Source: Desulfobacterales bacterium
Lineage (GTDB): Bacteria; Desulfobacterota; Dissulfuribacteria; Dissulfuribacterales; JAMONC01
DNA: 12,843 nucleotides
Direction of reading: 5' to 3'
NCBI GenBank assembly: GCA_027066725.1
Contig: JAMONC010000125.1
Coordinates: 1-12,843 of the forward strand
This document shows positions 1 to 7,378 of the stretch, one piece after another. The notes under the pieces were generated by a model. The model saw only the letters and a program-made list of their open reading frames with translations, had not been told where the DNA came from and ran no database searches. Position 1 is the first letter of the stretch; every line of letters starts with the position of its first letter. A program made the position numbers and the translations under genes.

Positions 1-1
1 T

Positions 2-517
2 TTACCAAGGGAGTTTCTTACATGGTTGTGGGTTAAATCACAAAAAGAGGCAGGCACTTTTAGTATAGATGATATTGTTATATCTCTAAACTTTGAAAGG
101 GCCCTTACTTTAGAGTCAGGTATTAGCGATCAAAAAGAGTTAATTTCTTTAAAGGGTAAGGATATTTCAGAAAAGGAGATAAGAGCAGCCCTTCTTTCTG
201 GTAAAAAGATATCTAGTGCAACAATAAGGCTTTGGGTGGGAGATTTAAGGTGGCGTTTTACAATAAAGGCAGACACCTTTGATATCTCTGGGATGAGGCT
301 TGAATCCTCTAAATATGAAGAAGAAGATTTTTCTTTTTTAGAAGAGGAGTTAAATATATTTAATCTTGATGCCAAAGCTCTTGAAAATGTATTTTTGATT
401 GAAAAGACCTTTGATATTCTAGATGTATTATTTAAACAATTTCTTTCATTAAGAGTAGATAAAAAAAGATGGGAAAAGGAGATATCTTTAATAAAAGAAT
501 GGGTATACAAAGATTAA
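2..517 (+). CDS. RdgC-like protein, C-terminal part (5' end outside window)
   Basis: The frame is open from the left edge and ends at TAA 515-517, leaving 171 residues of a longer protein. A TTG at 26 could be read as a start, but the frame continues upstream of it with residues LPREFLTWLW, so the true start is outside the window. That FLTWLW-type segment, the later GKKISSATIRLW stretch and the ending with ENVFLIEKTFDILDVLFKQFLSLR resemble, from memory, the C-terminal half of proteins annotated as recombination-associated RdgC in deltaproteobacteria. These are only distantly like E. coli RdgC, a DNA-binding protein that restrains RecA. I see no signal peptide or membrane segment; the fragment is charged and probably cytosolic. 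It lies 43 nt before the TonB receptor gene on the same strand, so the two could be co-transcribed, but nothing suggests a shared function. The family call is moderate; the coding call is firm. Confidence 0.55.
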   Translation, partial: LPREFLTWLWVKSQKEAGTFSIDDIVISLNFERALTLESGISDQKELISLKGKDISEKEIRAALLSGKKISSATIRLWVGDLRWRFTIKADTFDISGMRLESSKYEEEDFSFLEEELNIFNLDAKALENVFLIEKTFDILDVLFKQFLSLRVDKKRWEKEISLIKEWVYKD

Positions 518-560
518 TATGCCAATCTAATTATTTTGAGATAGCTAGGGTTAGGATGCT

Positions 561-2753
561 ATGAAAGTATCAAAGAATGTTTTTATTTTTGGGGTATTGA
601 TATCAATATTTTTTTGTACATCTGTGCGTGCTTCTTTAAGTGATTCATGGAATGCTAGTGAGCCAGAAAGTATGTATTATATTTTTGATCGTACTACTAC
701 TACAGCATCCCTTTTTAGGGAACCTGTTACAAGTGCTCCTGCTACTGTCATAGTTATTACTGCTAAGGAGATTAAAGAGAGAGGTTATCAAGATCTAACA
801 GAAGTTTTAGAAGATCTGCCTGGATTTGATGTACAAAATCGTATTGGCGGTCAACCTGGTGGTTCTTATATTATTGTAAGAGGACTGTGGGGGAATAATA
901 AATTACAGGTATTTGTAGATGGTGTGCCACTAAATCCTGAAAATGGAACACACCTTGTTTATGGACATCATATCTCTGTACAGGGCTTAAAACAGATAGA
1001 AATAATGTATGGACCAGCTTCTGCCCTTTATGGTGCAAATGCATTTAGTGGAATAGTAAATCTTATTACAAAAGATGTACCTAAAAGACCAACATCATCA
1101 ATTAAGGTAGGTGCTGGCAATAATGACACATTTACTGGTTATTTTTTAGTGGGTGGTAGGATAGTAGATAGTTTTAGAATGCAGCTTTATGGACATGGTT
1201 ATAGAACTTCTGGTTTTGATATGAGAAAGGAATATCCTGGGAATTTGGTTGACAATGGTTATGGAGTCTTAACTCCAGTATATAATCCAAATTGGCCATA
1301 TAATACACCTGAACAAGATTATGATTTTATACTCCAAGCAATAGATAAGGGTTGGCATATACTTTCAACTTATAGTAGAACAAGGCAACCTAATAACATT
1401 CAAACGCCTTATTATACAGGTAGAACTCAGCTACCTAGAGATAAAGTAGTAATTGATACTTTAAATATAGATACTAATAAAACAGTTAAAATATCAGATA
1501 ATCTTAAATTGAGAAACGATTTTTGGTATCAACACTATGAACTTGAACCAGATAGTGATTATGGAAGAATTACATTTAATAATTATATCTATGAAAGGTC
1601 TGACGCTTATCAACTTGATGAACGTTTTATATATTCTTTTTTAAAGGGTAAATTTATATATGGGCTAAATGTAAAAAGAGTTTTTGCTTTTCCTTATATC
1701 AATTCTCATGAACCTTTTAATCATGGAGATGTTTATAATGGTTTCCCTTTAGCAAGAGTTAAATCACCATCAGGTGAAATTATTAATATACCTTCCATTA
1801 AACTTCAGAATTATTGGGTTTTTGGAAACTATTTACAGTTAACGCAATCTATATTTGATAATCTTACCCTTACTCTTGGTGCTAGATATGATTATGATTC
1901 TTCCACACATCAAGGTTCTTTTAATCCTAGAGTTGGCTTAGTTTATTGTTTAGATAGAAATCAACAGATTAAATTATTATTAGGTACAGCTTATATACCT
2001 CCTTCTATTTATATTAGATATAAAGCATGGATTGGAGTTAACAACCAATATGCACATTTGCCTTCCTATTTATTTGATAAAAAGCTAAAATCTGAAAAGC
2101 TATATTCCTTGGAGTTGAGTCACTGTTATGAATATAAACATAAGCTTTCTTCTTTAATATCTCTATATGTTGAACAAGCTCACGACATGATTAGAGAAGC
2201 GGGGGAGCAACTTACAGGTTATACCTTTTATTTTAAAGATGGAAGCGTAGTAAATGATGCAGTTGTAGAAATACCTACAAATTCTGGTATTCAGACTGAT
2301 TTTGGCGTAGATATATTAGAAAAATATAGGTTTTTAAAACATTGGTCTATATATTTAGGCTATTCTTATCTTAATGCAAAAATTCGTCTCAATGGTAAAA
2401 CCTATAACGCTCCCAAGGTGTCCAATCATAAAGTTAAATTTGGTATTACAGGAACAATTGCCGACTTAATTGGTTTAAATATACGTATGAGATGGTGGAG
2501 TGGTATTTATACAACTCCTTATAATCCGATGTATAGAGGTAGAAAATTAAAAGGGGCACTTGTGGTTGATGCTAACTTAAGATGGATTAGGTGGGATCCA
2601 AAGTGGGAAATAGATTTTACTGTTAAAAATTTATTTAATACAAAATACTTTACTTCTGGTACAGAGAGTGAAGACCCAACATATGGGACATCTTTACCTA
2701 AGATCCCTCAAAATCCAAGACAATGGTTAGTAAGTATATATTATCACTTCTAA
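561..2753 (+). CDS. TonB-dependent outer-membrane receptor
   Basis: A 730-residue outer-membrane transporter that would import a scarce ligand using energy passed on by TonB/ExbBD. Residues 1-24 form a signal peptide with a hydrophobic core (FIFGVLISIFF) and a likely cut after VRA. Residues about 44-172 are the plug domain: the TTTTAS...EPVTSAPATVIVITAKEI entry, LTEVLEDLPGF, IIVRGLWG, VFVDGVPL and the closing IEIMYGPASALYGANAFSGIVNLIT. The rest, about 180-730, is an aromatic-rich beta-barrel ending in YYHF, with the C-terminal Phe expected of a BamA substrate. The length suits the family. The TonB box is degenerate; the TTTTAS region is the best candidate. The ATG at 561 has a short Shine-Dalgarno sequence, AGGA, 4 nt upstream. 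No heme, cobalamin or siderophore signature is visible, so the ligand is unknown. The binding protein and sensor kinase that follow suggest import coupled to sensing. Confidence 0.93.
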   Translation: MKVSKNVFIFGVLISIFFCTSVRASLSDSWNASEPESMYYIFDRTTTTASLFREPVTSAPATVIVITAKEIKERGYQDLTEVLEDLPGFDVQNRIGGQPGGSYIIVRGLWGNNKLQVFVDGVPLNPENGTHLVYGHHISVQGLKQIEIMYGPASALYGANAFSGIVNLITKDVPKRPTSSIKVGAGNNDTFTGYFLVGGRIVDSFRMQLYGHGYRTSGFDMRKEYPGNLVDNGYGVLTPVYNPNWPYNTPEQDYDFILQAIDKGWHILSTYSRTRQPNNIQTPYYTGRTQLPRDKVVIDTLNIDTNKTVKISDNLKLRNDFWYQHYELEPDSDYGRITFNNYIYERSDAYQLDERFIYSFLKGKFIYGLNVKRVFAFPYINSHEPFNHGDVYNGFPLARVKSPSGEIINIPSIKLQNYWVFGNYLQLTQSIFDNLTLTLGARYDYDSSTHQGSFNPRVGLVYCLDRNQQIKLLLGTAYIPPSIYIRYKAWIGVNNQYAHLPSYLFDKKLKSEKLYSLELSHCYEYKHKLSSLISLYVEQAHDMIREAGEQLTGYTFYFKDGSVVNDAVVEIPTNSGIQTDFGVDILEKYRFLKHWSIYLGYSYLNAKIRLNGKTYNAPKVSNHKVKFGITGTIADLIGLNIRMRWWSGIYTTPYNPMYRGRKLKGALVVDANLRWIRWDPKWEIDFTVKNLFNTKYFTSGTESEDPTYGTSLPKIPQNPRQWLVSIYYHF

Positions 2754-2841
2754 AGTTAGAGATGGAGAAAATATAGTTTTGTTGGAGATATTCATTTAAA
2801 TTAAAGATTAATATAGTGATTTTTTCTTTTGTGGTGGGTTA

Positions 2842-3786
2842 ATGGCCCTTTATAAGTTTTTTAAAATTTTTCTTATAGGTATTATTATATTATTTTTATG
2901 TTCTGCTAGAGTCTATGCTGCTAGTACTAATATAGTAATCTTGTCTACTCATGATTTTTCTCCATATACTGTTACAGAAAAAGCCATTATAACTGTTATA
3001 AATAATAGCTTAGCTGATGTAACTATTAAAAAGTATACGTTGAGCTTATGGAAATATAAAGAACAAGATTTAATTAAACAAATCATCGCTATAAAACCTG
3101 ATATCATTATTACCCTTGGTACACCTGCTTCTGAACTTATACATAAAAGGTTGCCTTCTATTCCACAGGTATTTGCTCTTGTTGTTGATCCTTGGAGAAG
3201 AAATCTTATAGGTAATAATATTACGGGAGTATGTCTTAAAATACCAATTGTGAAACAATTAGAGGAATTAGTGCATGTAGCTCATTCTAAATTAGTTGGT
3301 ATTATATGGACCAAAGGACATAAAGAACACTTTAATAGAAGTGAGTTGTTTTATTCAGCTAAAAAGCTAGGAGTTAGACTGATTATCAAGACAGTAAGTA
3401 ATAGTAAACAGCTTCCTGAAGCATTGCAACAAGAAATAAATTATGGAATTGATGGCTTTATTATGGTAGCTGATCCTATATTGTTTAATAATCTTTTAGC
3501 TGTTAAGTATGTAATTACACAAGGAATTAGATATCAGATTGCTGTAATGGGGCTAGCTGCTTGTTATGTTACACATGGTGCTCTTATGGCCTTACAGCCT
3601 GATTATACTTATATAGGGGAACAAGCTGCAAGAATGGCAATAGCAAGATTAATAGAATCGACAAATATAAAAATACCAATACAATATCCTGGTAAATATG
3701 TTCTCTATATAAATTTAACAATTGCTAAACTTTTACATATTAAAATACCACAGAATGTAAAAAACAAAGCAGTATTAATAGAGTAA
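2842..3786 (+). CDS. Periplasmic substrate-binding protein, ABC_sub_bind family (PF04392)
   Basis: A 314-residue protein with an N-terminal signal peptide: basic start, hydrophobic FLIGIIILFLC core, likely cut after VYA near residue 26. The Cys at 20 is not in a good lipobox (FLC), so I expect a soluble periplasmic protein, not a lipoprotein. The two-lobe binding fold of PF04392/COG2984 shows in KPDIIITLGTPASELI (about 85-100), IPQVFALVVDPWRRNLIG (about 107-124), NNITGV (125-130) and the second lobe with DGFIMVADP and the GALMALQPDY region. Characterised relatives bind amino acids such as tryptophan, but the ligand cannot be read from sequence here. It begins 88 nt after the receptor gene, with a G-rich site (GGTGGG) just before the ATG, and its TAA is 1 nt from the kinase ATG. 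There is no permease or ATPase gene beside it, so it may serve as the ligand-binding partner of the kinase and not as a transporter subunit. Confidence 0.85.
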   Translation: MALYKFFKIFLIGIIILFLCSARVYAASTNIVILSTHDFSPYTVTEKAIITVINNSLADVTIKKYTLSLWKYKEQDLIKQIIAIKPDIIITLGTPASELIHKRLPSIPQVFALVVDPWRRNLIGNNITGVCLKIPIVKQLEELVHVAHSKLVGIIWTKGHKEHFNRSELFYSAKKLGVRLIIKTVSNSKQLPEALQQEINYGIDGFIMVADPILFNNLLAVKYVITQGIRYQIAVMGLAACYVTHGALMALQPDYTYIGEQAARMAIARLIESTNIKIPIQYPGKYVLYINLTIAKLLHIKIPQNVKNKAVLIE

Positions 3787-3787
3787 T

Positions 3788-5227
3788 ATGAACAAAACAG
3801 ACATTTTAAATCAAAAATTTAAAATTTCACGTCTAAGTTTTAAATTGATTTTTATCTTTTTAGTTTTACAAGCTTTGCTTGTAATATCAATAAGTTACGT
3901 ATATTTATCTAAATCTTCTTCTATATTTGAGGAACAATTTACTGAACGAGGTAAATCACTAGCATGTCATTTAGCTGATACATCTAAGTATGCAGTATTA
4001 ACAAGGGATATATCCTTTCTCGAAGATAGAGTAAATGAAGTAATGCATCAACCAGATGTAATAGGTGTTAGGATACTAGATAATGACGGAAATGTAATAT
4101 ATACAAGTTGCTGGACTGTAAGAGGAAACATTCAGATTTTTAAGGCACCAGTTAAAATAGAAGAAAAATTCTCTGAAGACGAAGATATCCTTAATTTTTC
4201 TATACCAAAACATATAAAGAAGATCGGAGAAGTAGAAATATGTATGTCTAAAGATAGACTAGAAACACAAATAGAGGATTTAAAAAAGACAGTTAGCTAC
4301 ATTGCTTTAGGTGAATTTCTATGCATTTTTATAATAGGTATTATCATTTTAAACAAATTAATAATAAAAAGGATCAATTATCTAACTAAAAAAGTAAAAC
4401 AAATTTCAGATAATCCACAACTTGACATTCAAGTTAAAGTAAACGGGGATGACGAGATTACCACATTAGCTAAATGTTTTAATTCTATGCAGGAAGAATT
4501 AAAAAAGTACATTAAGGAGAATATAAAAAAGACTGAAAAATTAAAAGAACAGGAAAAACTTGCCTTGTTAGGTCGTTTTTCTGAAGAGTTAAGACATGAA
4601 GTTGGTAATTCTTTAAATGATTTTAACGCAATACACGATTTGCTATGCAGAGAAGAATTAAATGAACGATGTAGAGAATTATTAACTATTTTTTTCTCTC
4701 AAATAGAAGAATTAAGAAAATTCAATGATGATATTGAAAACTGTTTCCAAACCCCTGATCCGGAATTAGAGGAACATGATCTTACAAGCTTTTTGAGAAC
4801 TCAACAAACAGCTATTAATCTATTGTTAAATAGTGACAAACAATTATCATTAAAAATTGTTTGGAAGATACCTAATAAGCCCTGTAAGGCTAGAGTAGAA
4901 CTTGGTATGATAAACCGTGCTTTAGAAAATCTAATTATAAACGCAAAAAGCGCAGTTGATCCAAAGACAGGAAAGATAGAAGTTGGACTTAAGTGTTTTG
5001 ATAAATACGCTGAATTTTGGGTAAAAGATAATGGTATAGGTATACCAAAAGAAAATATAACAAAGATTTTTGATCCATTTTTTACTACAAAGAAGAGAGG
5101 AGGGTCATCAGGACTGGGATTAGCTATTGCTAAATCTTTTATAGAGGCTCATAAAGGTGAGTTAATAGTCGAGTCTGAACCTGGCAATACTTTATTTATC
5201 ATCAGAATCCCAAGAAATATTGATTAG
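3788..5227 (+). CDS. Membrane sensor histidine kinase with HAMP domain
   Basis: A 479-residue two-component sensor. A first membrane helix (about 19-40) and a second (about 171-193) enclose a periplasmic sensing region of about 130 residues containing Cys60, Cys108 and Cys152. A HAMP segment (about 193-245) and a charged helical linker lead to the phosphoacceptor helix, EELRHEVGNSL, with His270. The usual Pro of the H-box is Ser here. The ATP-binding domain carries the N-box NLIINAKSA (381-389), G1 DNGIGI (414-419), F-box FDPFF (428-432) and G2 GLGLA (442-446). All catalytic motifs are present, so it should autophosphorylate. It starts 1 nt after the binding-protein stop, with only a weak GAG site before the ATG, which suggests translational coupling and a joint role. 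No response regulator gene lies in the window; the partner may be encoded elsewhere. Its TAG stop overlaps the lpxB stop on the other strand. Confidence 0.93.
   Translation: MNKTDILNQKFKISRLSFKLIFIFLVLQALLVISISYVYLSKSSSIFEEQFTERGKSLACHLADTSKYAVLTRDISFLEDRVNEVMHQPDVIGVRILDNDGNVIYTSCWTVRGNIQIFKAPVKIEEKFSEDEDILNFSIPKHIKKIGEVEICMSKDRLETQIEDLKKTVSYIALGEFLCIFIIGIIILNKLIIKRINYLTKKVKQISDNPQLDIQVKVNGDDEITTLAKCFNSMQEELKKYIKENIKKTEKLKEQEKLALLGRFSEELRHEVGNSLNDFNAIHDLLCREELNERCRELLTIFFSQIEELRKFNDDIENCFQTPDPELEEHDLTSFLRTQQTAINLLLNSDKQLSLKIVWKIPNKPCKARVELGMINRALENLIINAKSAVDPKTGKIEVGLKCFDKYAEFWVKDNGIGIPKENITKIFDPFFTTKKRGGSSGLGLAIAKSFIEAHKGELIVESEPGNTLFIIRIPRNID
5224..5227. other. Overlapping convergent stop codons
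   Basis: The kinase TAG on the + strand (5225-5227) and the lpxB TAA on the - strand (5224-5226) share two bases, so the two coding regions overlap tail to tail by 4 nt. The 8-nt palindrome TTAGCTAA spans the site, but there is no GC-rich hairpin with a T-run. Any terminator for either operon must lie inside the coding sequence of the opposing gene, or transcripts must overlap. Confidence 0.9.
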
Positions 5228-6390
5228 CTAATAAGACTTAGTGCCAAATATGCGGCTCGTTTTGCAGCTCCTTTAGAGCCAAGTAGCCTTTTTACTTGTT
5301 TTAATTCATATCTCATTGCTTCTATTTTGTTATTATCTTTAAGTAAAATTATTGCCTGTTTAGCTATATTTGAGCTATTGGCTTCTTTTTGGAGAAGTTC
5401 TGGCACAATCTTTTTATTAGCAACTAAATTAACTAGAGATACATGAGGTACATCTACAAGTATTTTAGCAAGAATATATGATAATTGATTTAAGATGTAT
5501 GTTACAATCATAGGGGTTCCGAGTATAGCAGTTTCTAGGGTTACTGTTCCAGAAGCCGCTAATACTAAAGATGAGTGCCCAATAAGATTGTATATATTAC
5601 CAGAATAAAATTTTATATTATAGTCTAAATCTTGTTTAATTAACTTTATCAGAAATCTTTTATCAATGGATGGAGCTAAGCCTACTACTACTTCTATATC
5701 AGGTATTTCTTTTTTTATAATAGGTATAGATCGAACTAACGGAGGCAATATCTTTTTTACTTCTCCATATCTACTGCCAGGTAATAATGTGATTATCTTT
5801 TTTTGAGTGCTTATGTTTGCATCATTAAGTTTTTTAAGAGCATCTGAATCCATTTTTACTACATCTAATAAAGGATGTCCAACAAACTGTGCATCTACTC
5901 CATGCTCTTTTAAAAATTCTTCTTCAAAAGGAAGTATTACAGCAGCTTTTTTTACATAACGTTTTATCTTTTTTACTCGGTTTTTTCTCCACGCCCATAT
6001 TTGAGGGCATATATAATAAAAAACTGGTACACCAAGCTTATAAGCATATTTTGCTAATATTAAATTAAGACCTGGATAGTCTATGAGTATAAGAAGATCA
6101 GGTTTTTGATATCTCAAATAATTTTTTGAAACATTGAGAGCATGTCTTATGTGTTTTATACAGGCTATAATTTCAATAAGTCCCATTACGGCTATCTTAC
6201 TTTGATGTATAAGTATATTAGCCCCTGCCTCTATCATTTTATCGCCACCAATACCTACTATTTCTACATCAGGGGCTCTTTTTTTAATTTCTTTTATTAA
6301 TTGAGACCCATGCAAGTCTCCAGATGCTTCACCTGCTACAATAAATATCTTTTTTTTATTTAAGTTTTTGGAGTTATTCACTTGAGTCAA
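5224..6390 (-). CDS. lpxB: Lipid-A-disaccharide synthase
   Basis: A peripheral inner-membrane glycosyltransferase (GT19) that joins UDP-2,3-diacylglucosamine and lipid X (2,3-diacylglucosamine 1-phosphate) into the beta-1,6 lipid A disaccharide. It has 388 residues, close to E. coli LpxB (382). Visible family motifs are IFIVAGEASGDLHG (about 15-28), AVMGLIEI (about 67-74), ILIDYPGLN (Asp104 matching the essential Asp of E. coli LpxB), YICPQIWAWRKNRVKKI (about 126-142), FVGHPLLDV, LLPGSRYGEV and the C-terminal APSI...SGTVTLE...GTPM nucleotide-binding part. The start is uncertain: TTG at 6390 overlaps the oxidoreductase stop in a TTGA, and GTG at 6381 is the next choice. Neither has a clear Shine-Dalgarno sequence, which fits reinitiation by ribosomes finishing the upstream gene. 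There is no ATG until far inside the protein. It is the last gene of the operon in this window. Confidence 0.96.
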   Translation of the reverse strand: MTQVNNSKNLNKKKIFIVAGEASGDLHGSQLIKEIKKRAPDVEIVGIGGDKMIEAGANILIHQSKIAVMGLIEIIACIKHIRHALNVSKNYLRYQKPDLLILIDYPGLNLILAKYAYKLGVPVFYYICPQIWAWRKNRVKKIKRYVKKAAVILPFEEEFLKEHGVDAQFVGHPLLDVVKMDSDALKKLNDANISTQKKIITLLPGSRYGEVKKILPPLVRSIPIIKKEIPDIEVVVGLAPSIDKRFLIKLIKQDLDYNIKFYSGNIYNLIGHSSLVLAASGTVTLETAILGTPMIVTYILNQLSYILAKILVDVPHVSLVNLVANKKIVPELLQKEANSSNIAKQAIILLKDNNKIEAMRYELKQVKRLLGSKGAAKRAAYLALSLIS

Positions 6391-7373
6391 CTTTTAAATT
6401 CTGGAGGAGGGTTTAACAGTTCTGTTATATCTAGCCCAAGGTTTTTAATACCCTTTTTTATTTGTTTGCCAATATTAATAGCAAGCTCAAGTGCATTTTT
6501 GCCATCTTCAGCAGTTACAACTGGTGACGTTTTATTTTTTATGCTTTTAATAAAAGACTTTATTTCTTCAAGTAACATATCTGTGTTATTAAGAGTAATG
6601 TTTTGAGCAGAGATAGAGTCTTTTGACATATTATTACCTGTTTTAGCAAGTATTATCGCATTTTTCTTTAAACAATCTACTCCTATAAAACAACCAGGTT
6701 GAAATACTCTTATTCTTCTCATAGGATATCTAGAGATACGACTTGCAGTAAGATTGGCAGTACAGCCATTTTTAAAGACTAATCTTACATTAGCAATATC
6801 TACGTGAGGTGTTAATACTGGAACTCCAACTGCTAATACATTAGTTACTTCTTCTTTTACTAAATTAAGCACGATATCTATATCATGAATCATTAAGTCT
6901 AATATTACATCAACATCTATTGCTCTTGGCTTAAATTCACTTAACCTATGCGCTTCTATAAAAAGGGGACGCCTTACTCTTTCAGAGAGTACTTTAACCG
7001 CAGGATTAAATCTCTCTATATGCCCTATTTGTAATATAACATTCTTATCTTTGGCTATATCGATTAATCTTTTAGCTTCTTCTATGTCTTGTGTAATTGG
7101 TTTTTCTAATAAACAATGAACACCTTTATTTAAAAAGAAGCTGGCCACTTCAAAATGGCTAATAGTAGGCACAACAATAGATACAGCATCGACTTTATCC
7201 ACTATTTCTTTATAGCTTGTATAGTATGGACAATTTAATTTATGGGCTATTTCTTGGGCCCTTTTTTTGTTTATATCTACCACACCTATTAATTGAACAT
7301 CTGGAATAGTAGCATATTTTTCTGCATGGAATTTTCCAAGATATCCAACACCTATTACAGCAACTTTTAGCAT
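6387..7373 (-). CDS. Gfo/Idh/MocA-family NAD(P)-dependent oxidoreductase, possible GnnA-like UDP-GlcNAc 3-dehydrogenase
   Basis: A 328-residue cytosolic dehydrogenase. The N-terminal Rossmann domain shows VAVIGVGYLGKFHAEKY (residues 4-20) and an acidic residue at the end of the second strand (VVDIN), which suggests NAD preference. The EKP motif (Lys91) and the C-terminal-domain DLMIHDIDIVL (His163) are the catalytic landmarks of the family. GHIERFNPAV (117-126) is typical of homologues found beside lpx genes. In Acidithiobacillus ferrooxidans the family member GnnA, encoded between lpxA and lpxB, oxidises the 3-OH of UDP-GlcNAc so that GnnB can aminate it, giving amide-linked lipid A. The position here matches, but no GnnB-like aminotransferase is present, so the substrate is inference. 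The ATG at 7373 follows the lpxI stop by 5 nt, with GGAGG at 7386-7390 inside the end of lpxI. Its TGA overlaps the lpxB start by 4 nt. The family call is secure; the GnnA role is tentative. Confidence 0.9.
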   Translation of the reverse strand: MLKVAVIGVGYLGKFHAEKYATIPDVQLIGVVDINKKRAQEIAHKLNCPYYTSYKEIVDKVDAVSIVVPTISHFEVASFFLNKGVHCLLEKPITQDIEEAKRLIDIAKDKNVILQIGHIERFNPAVKVLSERVRRPLFIEAHRLSEFKPRAIDVDVILDLMIHDIDIVLNLVKEEVTNVLAVGVPVLTPHVDIANVRLVFKNGCTANLTASRISRYPMRRIRVFQPGCFIGVDCLKKNAIILAKTGNNMSKDSISAQNITLNNTDMLLEEIKSFIKSIKNKTSPVVTAEDGKNALELAINIGKQIKKGIKNLGLDITELLNPPPEFKS

Positions 7374-7378
7374 AATAT

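Noticed and set aside
130..510. An open frame on the - strand opposite the RdgC-like gene
   Set aside because: It lies wholly within the + strand gene, has no recognisable domain, and is rich in Ser, Lys and Phe as expected from an antisense shadow.
2782..2815. A possible sigma-70-like promoter (TTGGAG with AT-rich hexamers downstream) before the binding-protein gene
   Set aside because: The best -10-like hexamer lies about 21 nt from the -35-like one, outside the usual spacing, and such matches arise easily in AT-rich sequence.
2842..2901. Lipoprotein signal in the binding protein (Cys20 after FL)
   Set aside because: The residue before Cys is Leu, not Gly/Ala/Ser, so it does not fit a lipobox; a normal cleavage site after VYA is better.
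5220..5235. Palindrome TTAGCTAA at the convergent junction as a bidirectional terminator
   Set aside because: It is only 8 nt, AT-rich, without a loop or T-run, and too weak to act as an intrinsic terminator.
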